Shown one piece after another: positions 27,671-35,811 of a DNA stretch of 64,000 nucleotides; position 1 is the stretch's first letter; each line of letters begins with the position of its first letter. The notes beneath the pieces are model-generated. The model was not told the DNA's origin. It ran no database searches and worked only from the letters and a program-made list of their open reading frames with translations. Origin of the DNA: Bacteroidales bacterium (GTDB taxonomy: Bacteria; Bacteroidota; Bacteroidia; Bacteroidales; UBA932); assembly GCA_016287075.1 (NCBI GenBank), contig JAEEVC010000006.1, positions 62,001-126,000 of the forward strand, given 5' to 3'. The position numbers and the translations under genes are program-made.

Positions 27671-28615
27671 CTAAAGGAGGGAAAGGGCGGCGGAGAGGGA
27701 GAGGGCGTTTTCGATGCGGAAGGCGCCGCTGCGGGTGCGGCGGAGCGCGTCGAGGTGGGCACCCGTACCGAGGGCTTCGCCGAGGTCACGGGCGAAAGCG
27801 CGGATGTAAGTCCCTTTGGAACAGGCTATCCGTATTTCCGCGCGGGGCAGGCCGAGGGCACTGTTGTCCGTCACGTGGATGCGGGAGGATGCACCGCCGG
27901 ACGATAGGGACCCGCCTGCAGGGTCGGCGCCGACAGCCCCTCCTTCGGCCGCAGCAGCCGGGGCGGCGATTCCGGAAGGGTGCGGACCGGCGGCCGGGGT
28001 AAAGCCCAGCAGTTCGATTTCCGAAATCCGGATGCGGGCCGTGCGCAGCGTTTCGAGCGCCGCGGCGTCGAAATCGGCGGCGGGTTCGCCGCGCAGGGCG
28101 GCGCGGTACATCTTCCGGGCGAGTTCATACGCCCGGACACCGTCGACGGACTTGGCGCTGAACAGCGGAGCGACCTGCTCCTGTTCCCCGAGGAAGGAAG
28201 GAAGCGCCTGGCGGACAGCCTCTTCCGTCACACCGTCATAGGAAAACAGGCGGTCGATTTCCTTCTCGAGGTCATACGAAGGCGTCGTCGCACCGAAGGC
28301 GACACCGGCCACGTATTCCTTGTCGTGGGACTGGAATTCCTCCGCCCGCCGGGTCGCCGGGCCGATGCACACGAGGAGGATCCCCGTCGCGAGGGGATCG
28401 AGCGTGCCGGCATGGCCGACCTTGAGGTTTTTCTTGGAGAAATGCCGGATGGCCGCGTACTTGAGCTTGCGGATCACATCGGCCGACGTCCAGCGGTATG
28501 GCTTGTCCACGACCAGGACGATGCCGCCCGGATAATCGGCGATGTCCCGGGAGAAGACATCGCCCGGCCCGGGAACGAAAGGTTCGGGGACGGACTGTAC
28601 GGCACTACCGTCCAT
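27671..28615 (-). CDS. truB: tRNA pseudouridine-55 synthase TruB
   Basis: A 314-residue enzyme that makes pseudouridine at position 55 of tRNA. The motif GGIVLVVDKPYRWTSADV begins the domain, and GHAGTLDPLATGILLVCIG contains the catalytic aspartate. KSVDGVRAYELAR and CSKGTYIRAFARDLGEALG are later conserved blocks. A low-complexity Ala/Gly/Pro/Ser insertion of about 45 residues lies near 200-245, before the last conserved block. I start at the ATG at 28615, which overlaps rpiB by 11 bases; an earlier in-frame start would run an Arg/Ser-rich stretch through rpiB. Confidence 0.93.
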   Translation of the reverse strand: MDGSAVQSVPEPFVPGPGDVFSRDIADYPGGIVLVVDKPYRWTSADVIRKLKYAAIRHFSKKNLKVGHAGTLDPLATGILLVCIGPATRRAEEFQSHDKEYVAGVAFGATTPSYDLEKEIDRLFSYDGVTEEAVRQALPSFLGEQEQVAPLFSAKSVDGVRAYELARKMYRAALRGEPAADFDAAALETLRTARIRISEIELLGFTPAAGPHPSGIAAPAAAAEGGAVGADPAGGSLSSGGASSRIHVTDNSALGLPRAEIRIACSKGTYIRAFARDLGEALGTGAHLDALRRTRSGAFRIENALSLSAALSLL

Positions 28616-29042
28616 CGCAGGGGATCTTGGCGATGCGGCGCTCGTGCCGGCCGCCCTCGAAAGGCGTCTCGAGCCAAATCCGGACAATGCGCGTCGCCAT
28701 CGCATAGGAGATGAAACGAGCGGGCAGGACCAGAACGTTGGCCTTGTTGTGGGCCTTGACCAGCCGGCCGATCTCGCTGTTCCACGCGAGGCCGGCGCGG
28801 ATGCCCTGGTGCTTGTTCAGGCTGATGGCCATGCCGTTGCCGGTGCCGCAGAGGGCGATGCCGGCATCGACGGCGCCGCTTTCGACGGCCGCCGCCAGCT
28901 TGTGGGCATAGTCCGGATAATCGACACTGACCTCGGAATCCGTACCGAAGTCCACCATCTCATGCCCCTTCTTCCCGAGGAGTTTCACCAGCGCGCATTT
29001 GTAAGCGTATCCCGCGTGGTCGTTGCAAATCCCTATCCGCAT
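28605..29042 (-). CDS. rpiB: Ribose-5-phosphate isomerase B
   Basis: A 145-residue isomerase interconverting ribose 5-phosphate and ribulose 5-phosphate. It begins MRIGICNDHAGYAYK (phosphate and substrate site), and LCGTGNGMAISLNKH near residue 69 carries the catalytic cysteine and the anion hole. RIAKI and an arginine-rich tail complete the phosphate site. The length is typical. It ends inside the truB start, suggesting one transcript. Confidence 0.93.
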   Translation of the reverse strand: MRIGICNDHAGYAYKCALVKLLGKKGHEMVDFGTDSEVSVDYPDYAHKLAAAVESGAVDAGIALCGTGNGMAISLNKHQGIRAGLAWNSEIGRLVKAHNKANVLVLPARFISYAMATRIVRIWLETPFEGGRHERRIAKIPCDGR

Positions 29043-29071
29043 CGCAGTATTCTTAAATGATTGTCTGACAA

Positions 29072-30172
29072 TTATTGAAGGACGTCACTCCCGATTCCGG
29101 CACGGCAGGTCTCCACCGCTTCCGCATCGGGCCGGCAACCGAGCCGGAAACAGGGCACGTTCATCGCGATGCGCTCGACGGTCGGGATGAGCCGGTCCAT
29201 GACGGACGGGTTCCAGCGGATCGTCGAGGCCGCCGCGATGACGCTGGCATAGGCATCGAGGGCGAGCAGCCGCTCGATCCGGTTCTCCGGCGCCTGCTCC
29301 AGCCGGACCAGGGCGCGGACCGGCGCGACGACATTGCGGTAGCACAGCGTCTTGCCGCTCCACGGGCTGCCGTACACCATGAGCTTCCCGTCCTCGAAAC
29401 GGATGACGGGATTGTCGTCGTTCATCAAGTCGCAACCGGGCACATGCGAGAGCCAGAGTCGGCTGTGGGTGCTCTTTCCCGTCCCGCTGACCCCGAAGAA
29501 AAGATTGGCCCGCCCGGCCTCCCGGATGACGGAAGCATGGAGCAGGAGGGTGTCGAGGGCCGCCGTCGCGAAGGTGAACTGGATCATCAGCGACGTGTTC
29601 ACCTGCATCAGCGTCGTCTTGGCGCCGATGCGCGGACGGGGGTAATAGGTCCCTTCGGAGAAATCGCCGTTCAGGACGAACAGACCGGCGCTGATCCCCT
29701 CGGCGGGGAAATACTCATAGACCGTCCATTCCCCGTAACGGTATCCATAATAGTATGGCAGCATCTCGTCGACAGCCACCACGCGCGTCCATTCCGCCCG
29801 GTCCTTTTCAATCCATTCCGGGCTTTCCGCGGACACCCGCAGCGTGAAGAGGACGGGACCTTCCTCCGCATCCTTGAACGGTGCATACTGCTGGAAATCA
29901 ATGGCATGGCGGAAGACATCCCGTTCCTCGGCGGAAAGCGTCTCCCAGCGCTCGCGGGTCATGGCCGCCTCCTTTCCCATCCGCTGCTCGTTGACGGAGA
30001 GGTCCTGCTGCTTGTCGGCGGGAACCGGAATCACCCCGATGTCCTCGCCGTGCGCGAGCCGGGCGACCAGCGCCGCCTGGTCCGGCGTCAGCGGCTTGAA
30101 CATCCACGGCGCATCCATGACCACCCGCACGCGGTGGCCGCCGATCCGGTATATTCTTGCGGTATTTTCCAT
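29072..30172 (-). CDS. HprK-like/PEP carboxykinase-fold ATPase of unknown role
   Basis: A 366-residue protein with a P-loop FFGVSGTGKSTHSRLW (about residues 225-240) preceded by LLLHASVI and followed by LMNDDNPVIRFEDGKLMVYGSPWSGKT. This layout is that of the HPr-kinase/PEP-carboxykinase-related family found widely in Bacteroidota. The N-terminal 200 residues are of unknown function. The true substrate is unknown. I start at the ATG at 30172 (MENTARIYRIGG); a longer frame would run into the promoter of the divergent small gene. Confidence 0.75.
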   Translation of the reverse strand: MENTARIYRIGGHRVRVVMDAPWMFKPLTPDQAALVARLAHGEDIGVIPVPADKQQDLSVNEQRMGKEAAMTRERWETLSAEERDVFRHAIDFQQYAPFKDAEEGPVLFTLRVSAESPEWIEKDRAEWTRVVAVDEMLPYYYGYRYGEWTVYEYFPAEGISAGLFVLNGDFSEGTYYPRPRIGAKTTLMQVNTSLMIQFTFATAALDTLLLHASVIREAGRANLFFGVSGTGKSTHSRLWLSHVPGCDLMNDDNPVIRFEDGKLMVYGSPWSGKTLCYRNVVAPVRALVRLEQAPENRIERLLALDAYASVIAAASTIRWNPSVMDRLIPTVERIAMNVPCFRLGCRPDAEAVETCRAGIGSDVLQ

Positions 30173-30211
30173 ATCTGGGACAAATTTCGGAATTTTTCGC
30201 AGAATAATCCT

Positions 30212-30219
30212 TACATTTG
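30212..30219 (+). promoter_or_regulatory. Bacteroidota -7 promoter element before a small gene
   Basis: TACATTTG matches TAnnTTTG and lies 23 bases before the ATG at 30243, giving a leader of roughly 17 bases. A clear -33 TTTG is not seen at the ideal distance. The site implies that the 47-codon gene is the first cistron of this transcript. Confidence 0.5.
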
Positions 30220-30242
30220 TCCGATAAAATGCATCGACCACA

Positions 30243-30386
30243 ATGATACAGGCACTGAAAGCGTACACCGCCCCATTCGTCCGCACGGCAGACCTGCGTC
30301 TGGAACTGGCCCTTCTCCAGCTTTCGACGACGGACACGGCGGACAACAAGTATGACCCCGAAAATGATCTGGGAGGGATCGAGTAG
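30243..30386 (+). CDS. Small 47-residue protein before a nuclease lipoprotein gene
   Basis: A 47-codon reading frame starting MIQALKAYTAPFVRTADLRL and ending NKYDPENDLGGIE, stopping 2 bases before the next gene. It shares with two other small genes here (39892-40035 and 46633-46791) a pattern of an N-terminal aromatic and proline, a central V/I/L-rich segment and an acidic tail. Short peptides of this general form are common before surface-lipoprotein genes in Bacteroidales. No signal peptide, membrane segment or known domain is visible. A promoter element upstream and the tight spacing support translation; the function is unknown. Confidence 0.6.
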   Translation: MIQALKAYTAPFVRTADLRLELALLQLSTTDTADNKYDPENDLGGIE

Positions 30387-30388
30387 CC

Positions 30389-32896
30389 ATGAAAAAGTCT
30401 TTCCTCTGCATCCTCGCGGCCCTCGCGGCCCTCACCGGCTGCCGGAAGGCGCCCGCAACCGACGCCCCCGCCGTATTCGTCTTTTCCTCAGAGGCTCCCG
30501 GGACCCGCACGGAGTGGGATGGCAGTACCATCCAGTGGTCCGAAGGCGATGCCATCAGCATGGCCTACACCATCAGCGGGGTCTGGCAGGGACCTTCCCT
30601 GCTGCCCTCCGCCCCCCTCGAGAAAAGCGTCCATGAGGCCCATTTCACCGTGCCGGTCGGCTTTGATTCCCCTGATGTGGGCGCCCATACCTTCTACACC
30701 GTCTATCCGGCCGCCGCATCGACGGATTTCGCGGATGCGCCGGAATACATGACCGCCATCCCGACCCGGCAGACCCCCGCGGCCGATTCCTACGACCCGG
30801 CAGCGGACCTGATGGTCGGCATCTCCGACACCTACCGCAGCCGGCCGGCCGGGACCATTCCCCTCCGCTGGACCCGCCTCGTGGCCCACGGCGACCTAAC
30901 CCTCAGCAACCTCGGCCTCTCCGCCGGAGAGAAAATCGCCTCCGTCACCCTGACCGCCCAGGACCGCGCGGAACTGACCGGCGACATCCTCGTGGACATC
31001 TCCACCGGGGAATGTGCGACCGCCGGTGTCAATACCGTCTTTCTCGACGGAAGCAACCTCTCCCCCGAGGCCGACGGCAGCCTCCACTGCTGGGTCAGCA
31101 TCTTCCCGGTGACCCTGACGGCGCTCGAGGTCCGGGTCGAGACCGATCTCGCGACCTACACCAAATCCTTCTCCGGCTTTTCCAAGACTTTCGTTGAAAA
31201 TGCCAGGAACATCCTCAGCATCAACATGAAAGACGCCACCGTCGTCCAGAAGGAGCAGCCCGGGACGGAGTATGTCCGCACCAGTTCCGACGCGGCCGAC
31301 TGGACCGGCGACTACCTCATTGTCTATACGGAAGGCAGCGTCGCGCTGAAGGCCGGGACCACCTCCGCCTCCAGCGGTACGGGTGAATCCGTGACCATCT
31401 CCAAGGGCGTCATCCCGGCGGCGGGCAACGAAGCCCTCAACATCCGGATCGAGAAGAGCGGAAACGCCTACACGATGAAGCAGGGCGACGTCTATCTCGG
31501 GCTCAACTCCTCTTCCAATGCGCTGCATTTCAGCGAGTCCGCCTCGGACGGCTACCTGTGGACCTTCGCGGTTTCCAACGGGGACATCCTGGTCAGAAAC
31601 ACGCAATATTCCACCCGCTTCCTCCAATGGAACAAGTCCGCCCGGATTTTCCGCTGCTATACCGGCAGCCAGGAGAATGTGCAGTTCTACAAACTTGACG
31701 GCAGCGCGGGCGGCCAGGGCGGCGATACGCCCGCCACGCCGACCGTGACGACCGGCTCCGCCTCGTCCGTCTCCCGCTCCGAGGCCACGCTCCATGCAAC
31801 CTACACGGGCGACGCCACTTACGGCGGCTTTGAATACGGTCTCTCGCCGGGCGCCCTCACCAGCACGGTCGAGTCCCAGTACGTCACCGGCAGCGCTTTC
31901 TCCGCCCTCCTCGACAATCTGGTATCCGGGACCACCTATTATTATCGCGCGTACATCGCCATACTGGAAGGTTCCCAGTATCAGTACTATTACGGCAGTG
32001 TCCAGCAGTTCACGACCCCTTCCGACGAGCAGGTCGGCCCTTCGGACAACCAGCCCGGCTGGGCGGAGGTTCCGCTGATGGAAATCGGGAAAGACGGGAA
32101 TTACATGGTCAACACCAGCGACCCGAGCCAGTACTTCGCCATCCACCTGTGCACCGGCGGCGAAAAGGGTCCCGGCGGCAAGACGGCCCGCAACTACACG
32201 GTCTGCTACAGCGCCGAGCATCACTGCCCGGTCTGGGTCGCCGCCCCGCGCCATGCCATGTATGTCGGCAGCGCGGGACGGAATGATTCCTACCGCCAGG
32301 ATCCGAACATCCCCTCCGGCATCCAGTACACTTCCAAGTCCACGGGCGGCGGCTGCAACAAGGGCCATATGCTCGGTTCCGCGGAACGAACCTCCTCCAA
32401 GAGCACCAACCGCGACGTGTTCTACTACCCGAACATCGCCCCGCAGCTCTCCTCCGGATTCAACACGGGCGGCGGCGGATGGAACATCCTGGAAGACTGG
32501 GTGGACACGCAGGTCTGCGCCGACACCCTCTACGAGGTCATCGGCTGCTATTTCGAGGCCTTCTCGCAGCGGATCGGCAGCACGACCTATTCCACCAGCC
32601 CGTCAACCATCAGCTTCGGCGGGCGCAACGACGTCTCCATGCCGACCATGTTCTATTACGTCCTCCTCCGGACCAAATCGGGCAATAGCCACAAGTCCGT
32701 CAAGGACTGCTCGTCCAGCGAACTGAAGTGCGCCGCCTTCGTCCGCGCCCACACCAACAGCATGAAGGGCGTCCAGGTCTCCAGCGCGGAAATGATGTCC
32801 GTCTCCGACCTCGAACAGCTCGTCGGCGTCACCTTCTTCCCCAACGTCCCGAACGCTCCGAAGTCCAGCTTCAACGCCTCCGACTGGGGACTTTGA
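30389..32896 (+). CDS. Surface lipoprotein with C-terminal DNA/RNA non-specific endonuclease domain
   Basis: An 835-residue lipoprotein (signal ending LTGC, cysteine near residue 17). Residues about 28-285 form a fimbrillin-like domain (RTEWDGSTIQWSEGDAISMAY). About 290-440 is a beta-rich module ending QFYKLDGS, and 450-545 is an Ig/fibronectin-like domain (PTVTTGSASSVSRSEATLHA). The last 290 residues resemble NUC1 endonucleases: GGGCNKGHMLGSAERT (histidine near 657) and FYYPNIAPQLSSGFNTGGGGWN. The family's usual motif is D-R-G-H; here it is N-K-G-H, a variation worth noting. Surface location suggests breakdown of external nucleic acid. Confidence 0.83.
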   Translation: MKKSFLCILAALAALTGCRKAPATDAPAVFVFSSEAPGTRTEWDGSTIQWSEGDAISMAYTISGVWQGPSLLPSAPLEKSVHEAHFTVPVGFDSPDVGAHTFYTVYPAAASTDFADAPEYMTAIPTRQTPAADSYDPAADLMVGISDTYRSRPAGTIPLRWTRLVAHGDLTLSNLGLSAGEKIASVTLTAQDRAELTGDILVDISTGECATAGVNTVFLDGSNLSPEADGSLHCWVSIFPVTLTALEVRVETDLATYTKSFSGFSKTFVENARNILSINMKDATVVQKEQPGTEYVRTSSDAADWTGDYLIVYTEGSVALKAGTTSASSGTGESVTISKGVIPAAGNEALNIRIEKSGNAYTMKQGDVYLGLNSSSNALHFSESASDGYLWTFAVSNGDILVRNTQYSTRFLQWNKSARIFRCYTGSQENVQFYKLDGSAGGQGGDTPATPTVTTGSASSVSRSEATLHATYTGDATYGGFEYGLSPGALTSTVESQYVTGSAFSALLDNLVSGTTYYYRAYIAILEGSQYQYYYGSVQQFTTPSDEQVGPSDNQPGWAEVPLMEIGKDGNYMVNTSDPSQYFAIHLCTGGEKGPGGKTARNYTVCYSAEHHCPVWVAAPRHAMYVGSAGRNDSYRQDPNIPSGIQYTSKSTGGGCNKGHMLGSAERTSSKSTNRDVFYYPNIAPQLSSGFNTGGGGWNILEDWVDTQVCADTLYEVIGCYFEAFSQRIGSTTYSTSPSTISFGGRNDVSMPTMFYYVLLRTKSGNSHKSVKDCSSSELKCAAFVRAHTNSMKGVQVSSAEMMSVSDLEQLVGVTFFPNVPNAPKSSFNASDWGL

Positions 32897-32910
32897 CCAC
32901 CGCCCGGCGG

Positions 32911-33063
32911 CACGTTGCGCGCCGGCATGTCGTGCGCCGACACGTTGCACGCCGGCATGTCGCCTGCCAGCATGTCGTTTAGTGGCACGTTGCTTAGTGG
33001 CACGTGGCACGTTGCACGCCGGCATGTCGCCTGCCAGCATGTCGCTTAGTGGCACGTGGCACG
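32911..33063. repeat. Tandem repeat block, about 50-base copies at a 67-base period
   Basis: Two copies (32941-32990 and 33008-33057) differ at one base in 50. A partial diverged copy is at 32911-32940. Each contains GGCATGTCG and CCAGCATGTCG followed by TTAGTGGCACGT. The block starts 14 bases after the nuclease gene stop and runs straight into the next repeat family. I see no reading frame of substance. Confidence 0.8.
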
Positions 33064-33350
33064 CCCCGTAAGCAAAAAAGGCCAGTTCTGCTTACCAAAC
33101 GGCCATAAGAAGCGACCCGTATAAGCAAAAAAGGCCAGCCATGCTTACCAAACGGCCATAAGAAGCGACCCGTAAGCAAAAAAAGGCCAGTTTTGCTCAC
33201 CAAACGGCCATAGGAGGCGACCCGTAAGCAAAATGGGCGGTTTTGCTTACCAAGCGGCCACAGGATGCGCCCCGTAAGCAAAAAAGGGCAGTTTTGCTCA
33301 CCAAACGGCCATAGGAGGCGCCCCGTAAGCAAAAACACGGGAATGTGCTC
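33064..33350. repeat. REP-like hairpin repeats, left cluster
   Basis: Five near-complete units of about 52 bases plus a diverged sixth. Each has a palindrome of the form GTAAGCAAAA, a 7-9 base GGCCAG-like loop, TTTTGCTTAC, then CAAACGGCCATAAGAAGCG. The fourth unit has a perfect 10-base stem. The units are head to tail and sit directly upstream of a Y1-type transposase gene, and the same unit recurs downstream of it. This fits REP elements mobilised by a REP-associated tyrosine transposase. Confidence 0.85.
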
Positions 33351-33455
33351 ACCGATTCAGCAAAAGGGCGTTTATCCATCATATAAAACGTAAATTATAT
33401 GGCTGAAACCATTTATCTCTACCGATAAAACCATCGTTTTGTAACGTTTCAGCAT

Positions 33456-33463
33456 TAGCTTTG
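33456..33463 (+). promoter_or_regulatory. Bacteroidota -7 promoter element before the transposase gene
   Basis: TAGCTTTG matches TAnnTTTG. It overlaps a TTG that could open the reading frame, so that TTG is unlikely to be the start; the GTG at 33488 gives a leader of about 18 bases. A TTTG lies 14 bases upstream, shorter than the usual 19-21. Confidence 0.45.
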
Positions 33464-33487
33464 CCACAAATAAACAATGCGGAAAAA

Positions 33488-34429
33488 GTGGAAACGGTAT
33501 TCATAAACGAACGGCAGAAGGAATGGATGCAGGAGCAGCTGTTCCGGCAAGAGGGCCCTTTCTATCACCTCCATACCGAACCGGTACAAGACCGGAACAT
33601 ACTCGATTGGGACACGGAGCGGATCGCGGTCATGAACTTCCTCGCTCTGACCGTACAGCGCTCACCTGTGGATCTTCTTGCTTATGCACTGATGAACAAT
33701 CATTTCCATCTCATTCTCAAGGGGTCGGAAGAAGATTGCATTTCCACTTTCGAGGCCTGGAAGGTCCGGATGGAGCGATACTTTTCCCGGCACGGGAAAA
33801 AGGGAATCCTCGCCCCGGTCAAGGCGGGACTGACACCCATACTCAACCTCAAGCAATTCCGCGATGAAATCGCATATGTTATCCGGAATGCTTACGTGGT
33901 CCGGCCCGATGTCAATCCGCTCGGCGATCCGTGGTGCAGCGGGTATCTGTATTTCAACAAAATGCTCCCGCTCGGCGTCTTTCCGCCCGCAGACCAGCTT
34001 AGTTTCAGGGAACGGAGAGCGCTGACCTGTTCCCGTGATGTGCAGGTTCCCGCGGGACTGACGGTCCATCAGGGGATGTTGCGGCCGGAAAGTTTTGTCA
34101 ACTACGCCTTGGTAGAGGCGCTGTTCCCCAACGCCAGGAAGTTTACGGTCTGGGTATTCAAAAACATCGAGGCCCAGATTGAAACGGCCCAACGCCTCGG
34201 CGAGCGTCCGGTTCTGACCGACGAGGACATCCTCAAGATTTCCCTGAAAATCTGCCGGGAGCGTTATCAAACCTCCTCTGTCGACCGCTTGACGGAAGAC
34301 CGAAAGAAAGAGCTTGCCGTCATCCTGAAAAACGAGTATTATGCCTCCAACGGCCAACTTGCCCGTTTCGCCCACCTGCCGCCTGCCGTCATTTCCCGCT
34401 TATTCCCATTGGCCGACAAAAATCGATGA
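33488..34429 (+). mobile_element. REP-associated tyrosine transposase (Y1, HUH family)
   Basis: A roughly 313-residue single-strand DNA transposase of the TnpA-REP/IS200-like superfamily. The HUH motif is ALMNNHFHLIL, and the catalytic-tyrosine region is EIAYVIRNAYVVRPDVNPLGDPW, which parallels the Y-I-x-x-N-P block of PF01797 proteins. A C-terminal extension of about 120 residues is consistent with REP recognition. It is flanked on both sides by hairpin repeats of one family. The gene itself has no inverted ends, as expected for domesticated transposases of this kind. The start is uncertain (GTG 33488 or ATG 33527). It sits between two convergent nuclease-lipoprotein genes. Confidence 0.82.
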
Positions 34430-34464
34430 AATGCCAATGCCCACGCGCCTGATGACAATCAGGT

Positions 34465-34600
34465 CCGTAAGCAAAAAAGGCCAGCCATGCTCACCAAACG
34501 GCCATAAGAAGCGCCCCGTAAGCAAAAAAGGCCAGTTCCGCTCACGAACTGACCTTTTTCTTATCTTGTGTGCAAAAAAGGAGGTTTTCGCTTACAGGGC
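34465..34600. repeat. REP-like hairpin repeats, right cluster
   Basis: One full unit (34465-34517) and a second truncated one (from 34518) of the family seen at 33064-33350, in the same orientation. A degenerate copy (GCAAAA, loop, TTTTCGCTTAC) ends close to the downstream nuclease gene stop. The second unit ends in a stem with TTTTT and could also act as a terminator. Confidence 0.8.
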
Positions 34601-34602
34601 GG

Positions 34603-35811
34603 CTACCAGAAGGAGGTGTTCGTCGCTTCGGCCGCTGACTGCTTGTCGGCGGGGACATTGGCGAAGAGGTCAAAGCCGGTGATGGCCTCGATGTCGTCGA
34701 TGGTGGCCGACTGCTCGTACTCCTCACCCGACCTGGGCTCATGCAGGAAGAGGAAGGCCGCGCCCTTGGCTGCAGTCATCTCTCCCGAGGCATTGAACGT
34801 ACACTTCATCAGGCACTTATAGTACCGCGTCGGGATCGGGACGCCGCTGACGGTATTGTAACCGCTGTCGAAGATCGGGCCCGTGACGACATAGAGGGTA
34901 TCCCGGCCGGTGGTTCTGTCCGCCAGGTTCTGCACCTTGCTTTCCAAGGAATTCCACTTGCCGCTGTTGAGCGCGCTCGCCTGTGGCGTCATGTTGGAAT
35001 AGTAGAAGGTCTGCTGGTTCTGGGGATCCGTTGTCTGGCGGTCGTTCGACGCCACCTGATGGCCCCGGGTATAGCCGCTGACCGAACCGGGCTGATAGTT
35101 TGACGGGACTGCGGGATCGTTGGTGAACGCGTTGTTGTGCCGGCCGACGTGATTGTTCACCCAGCAGTCGTTGTTCGCCGCATAGGCGACCCAGAGGGCG
35201 CACTGTTTGTCGTAGTCGAACAGCAGCGAATAATTCCGCAGGGTGCGCGAGTCATAGGAGAAGGTATGGGTGACAATCCGTCTGCGGCTGCTCGAAGGAT
35301 TGTAAATGAAAGCACGTGTAGCACCGTACGTTTCATTCACAGTCGAGTGGAACGCCTTCTGGACGTTCGTCAGGCTGACATCCGTCGCCGGAATCTCATA
35401 ATTGATGAGCCAGGAGGCGGCATAGGCTTCCGGATTGCCGCCCGAGCCTCCGGACGCCGATGCGGTCGTAAACTGACGCACAGTCCCTTCCACAGTGACA
35501 TATTTGCCGGCATCGGCATCCCATACGTCCAGCAAGGCCTTATAATAATAGGTCGTATTCTCCGACAGGCCGGACAGCGCAGCGGAGAAACTGCCGGACG
35601 ACGACGTGATGAGCGTCGTATTGTCACTGGCAGTCTGCGTCAGCGCGCTGACGGACGTCCCGTAGACGAATCGCGGACTGTGCGGCGCATACGGCGCCGT
35701 CGGAACGCGGACGAAGGCGGCGTTCAGGGTTGCCCCTGCAACGCCGACCCCCGTCGCCGCCAATGTCGTGACTGTGGGCTCTTCACCCCCGGCGCCTCCG
35801 CCGGACGGCAG
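34603..35811 (-). pseudogene. Nuclease-domain part of a lipoprotein gene, cut off by an in-frame TGA
   Basis: About 400 codons open in the same frame as the large lipoprotein gene at 35812-39885 and separated from it only by its TGA. It encodes a Gly-rich linker (SGGGAGGEEPTVTT), an Ig/fibronectin-like domain and a NUC1 DNA/RNA non-specific nuclease with the canonical SGYTRGHQVASNDRQT and FYYSNMTPQASALN. There is no signal peptide and no ATG near the beginning; the only candidate start there is a TTG at 35763. In the paralogue at 30389-32896 the same modules are one polypeptide. So this is either the 3' part of a gene broken by a nonsense mutation, or the read-through part of a longer protein. 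Confidence 0.75.

Noticed and set aside
33064-33350. Regularly spaced repeats that might be a CRISPR array
   Set aside because: The whole 52-base unit is conserved, including the parts that would be spacers, and each unit is a hairpin of REP type. No cas genes are near.
33461-33463. TTG as start of the transposase gene
   Set aside because: It lies inside the TAGCTTTG promoter element, so it would be at or before the transcription start.
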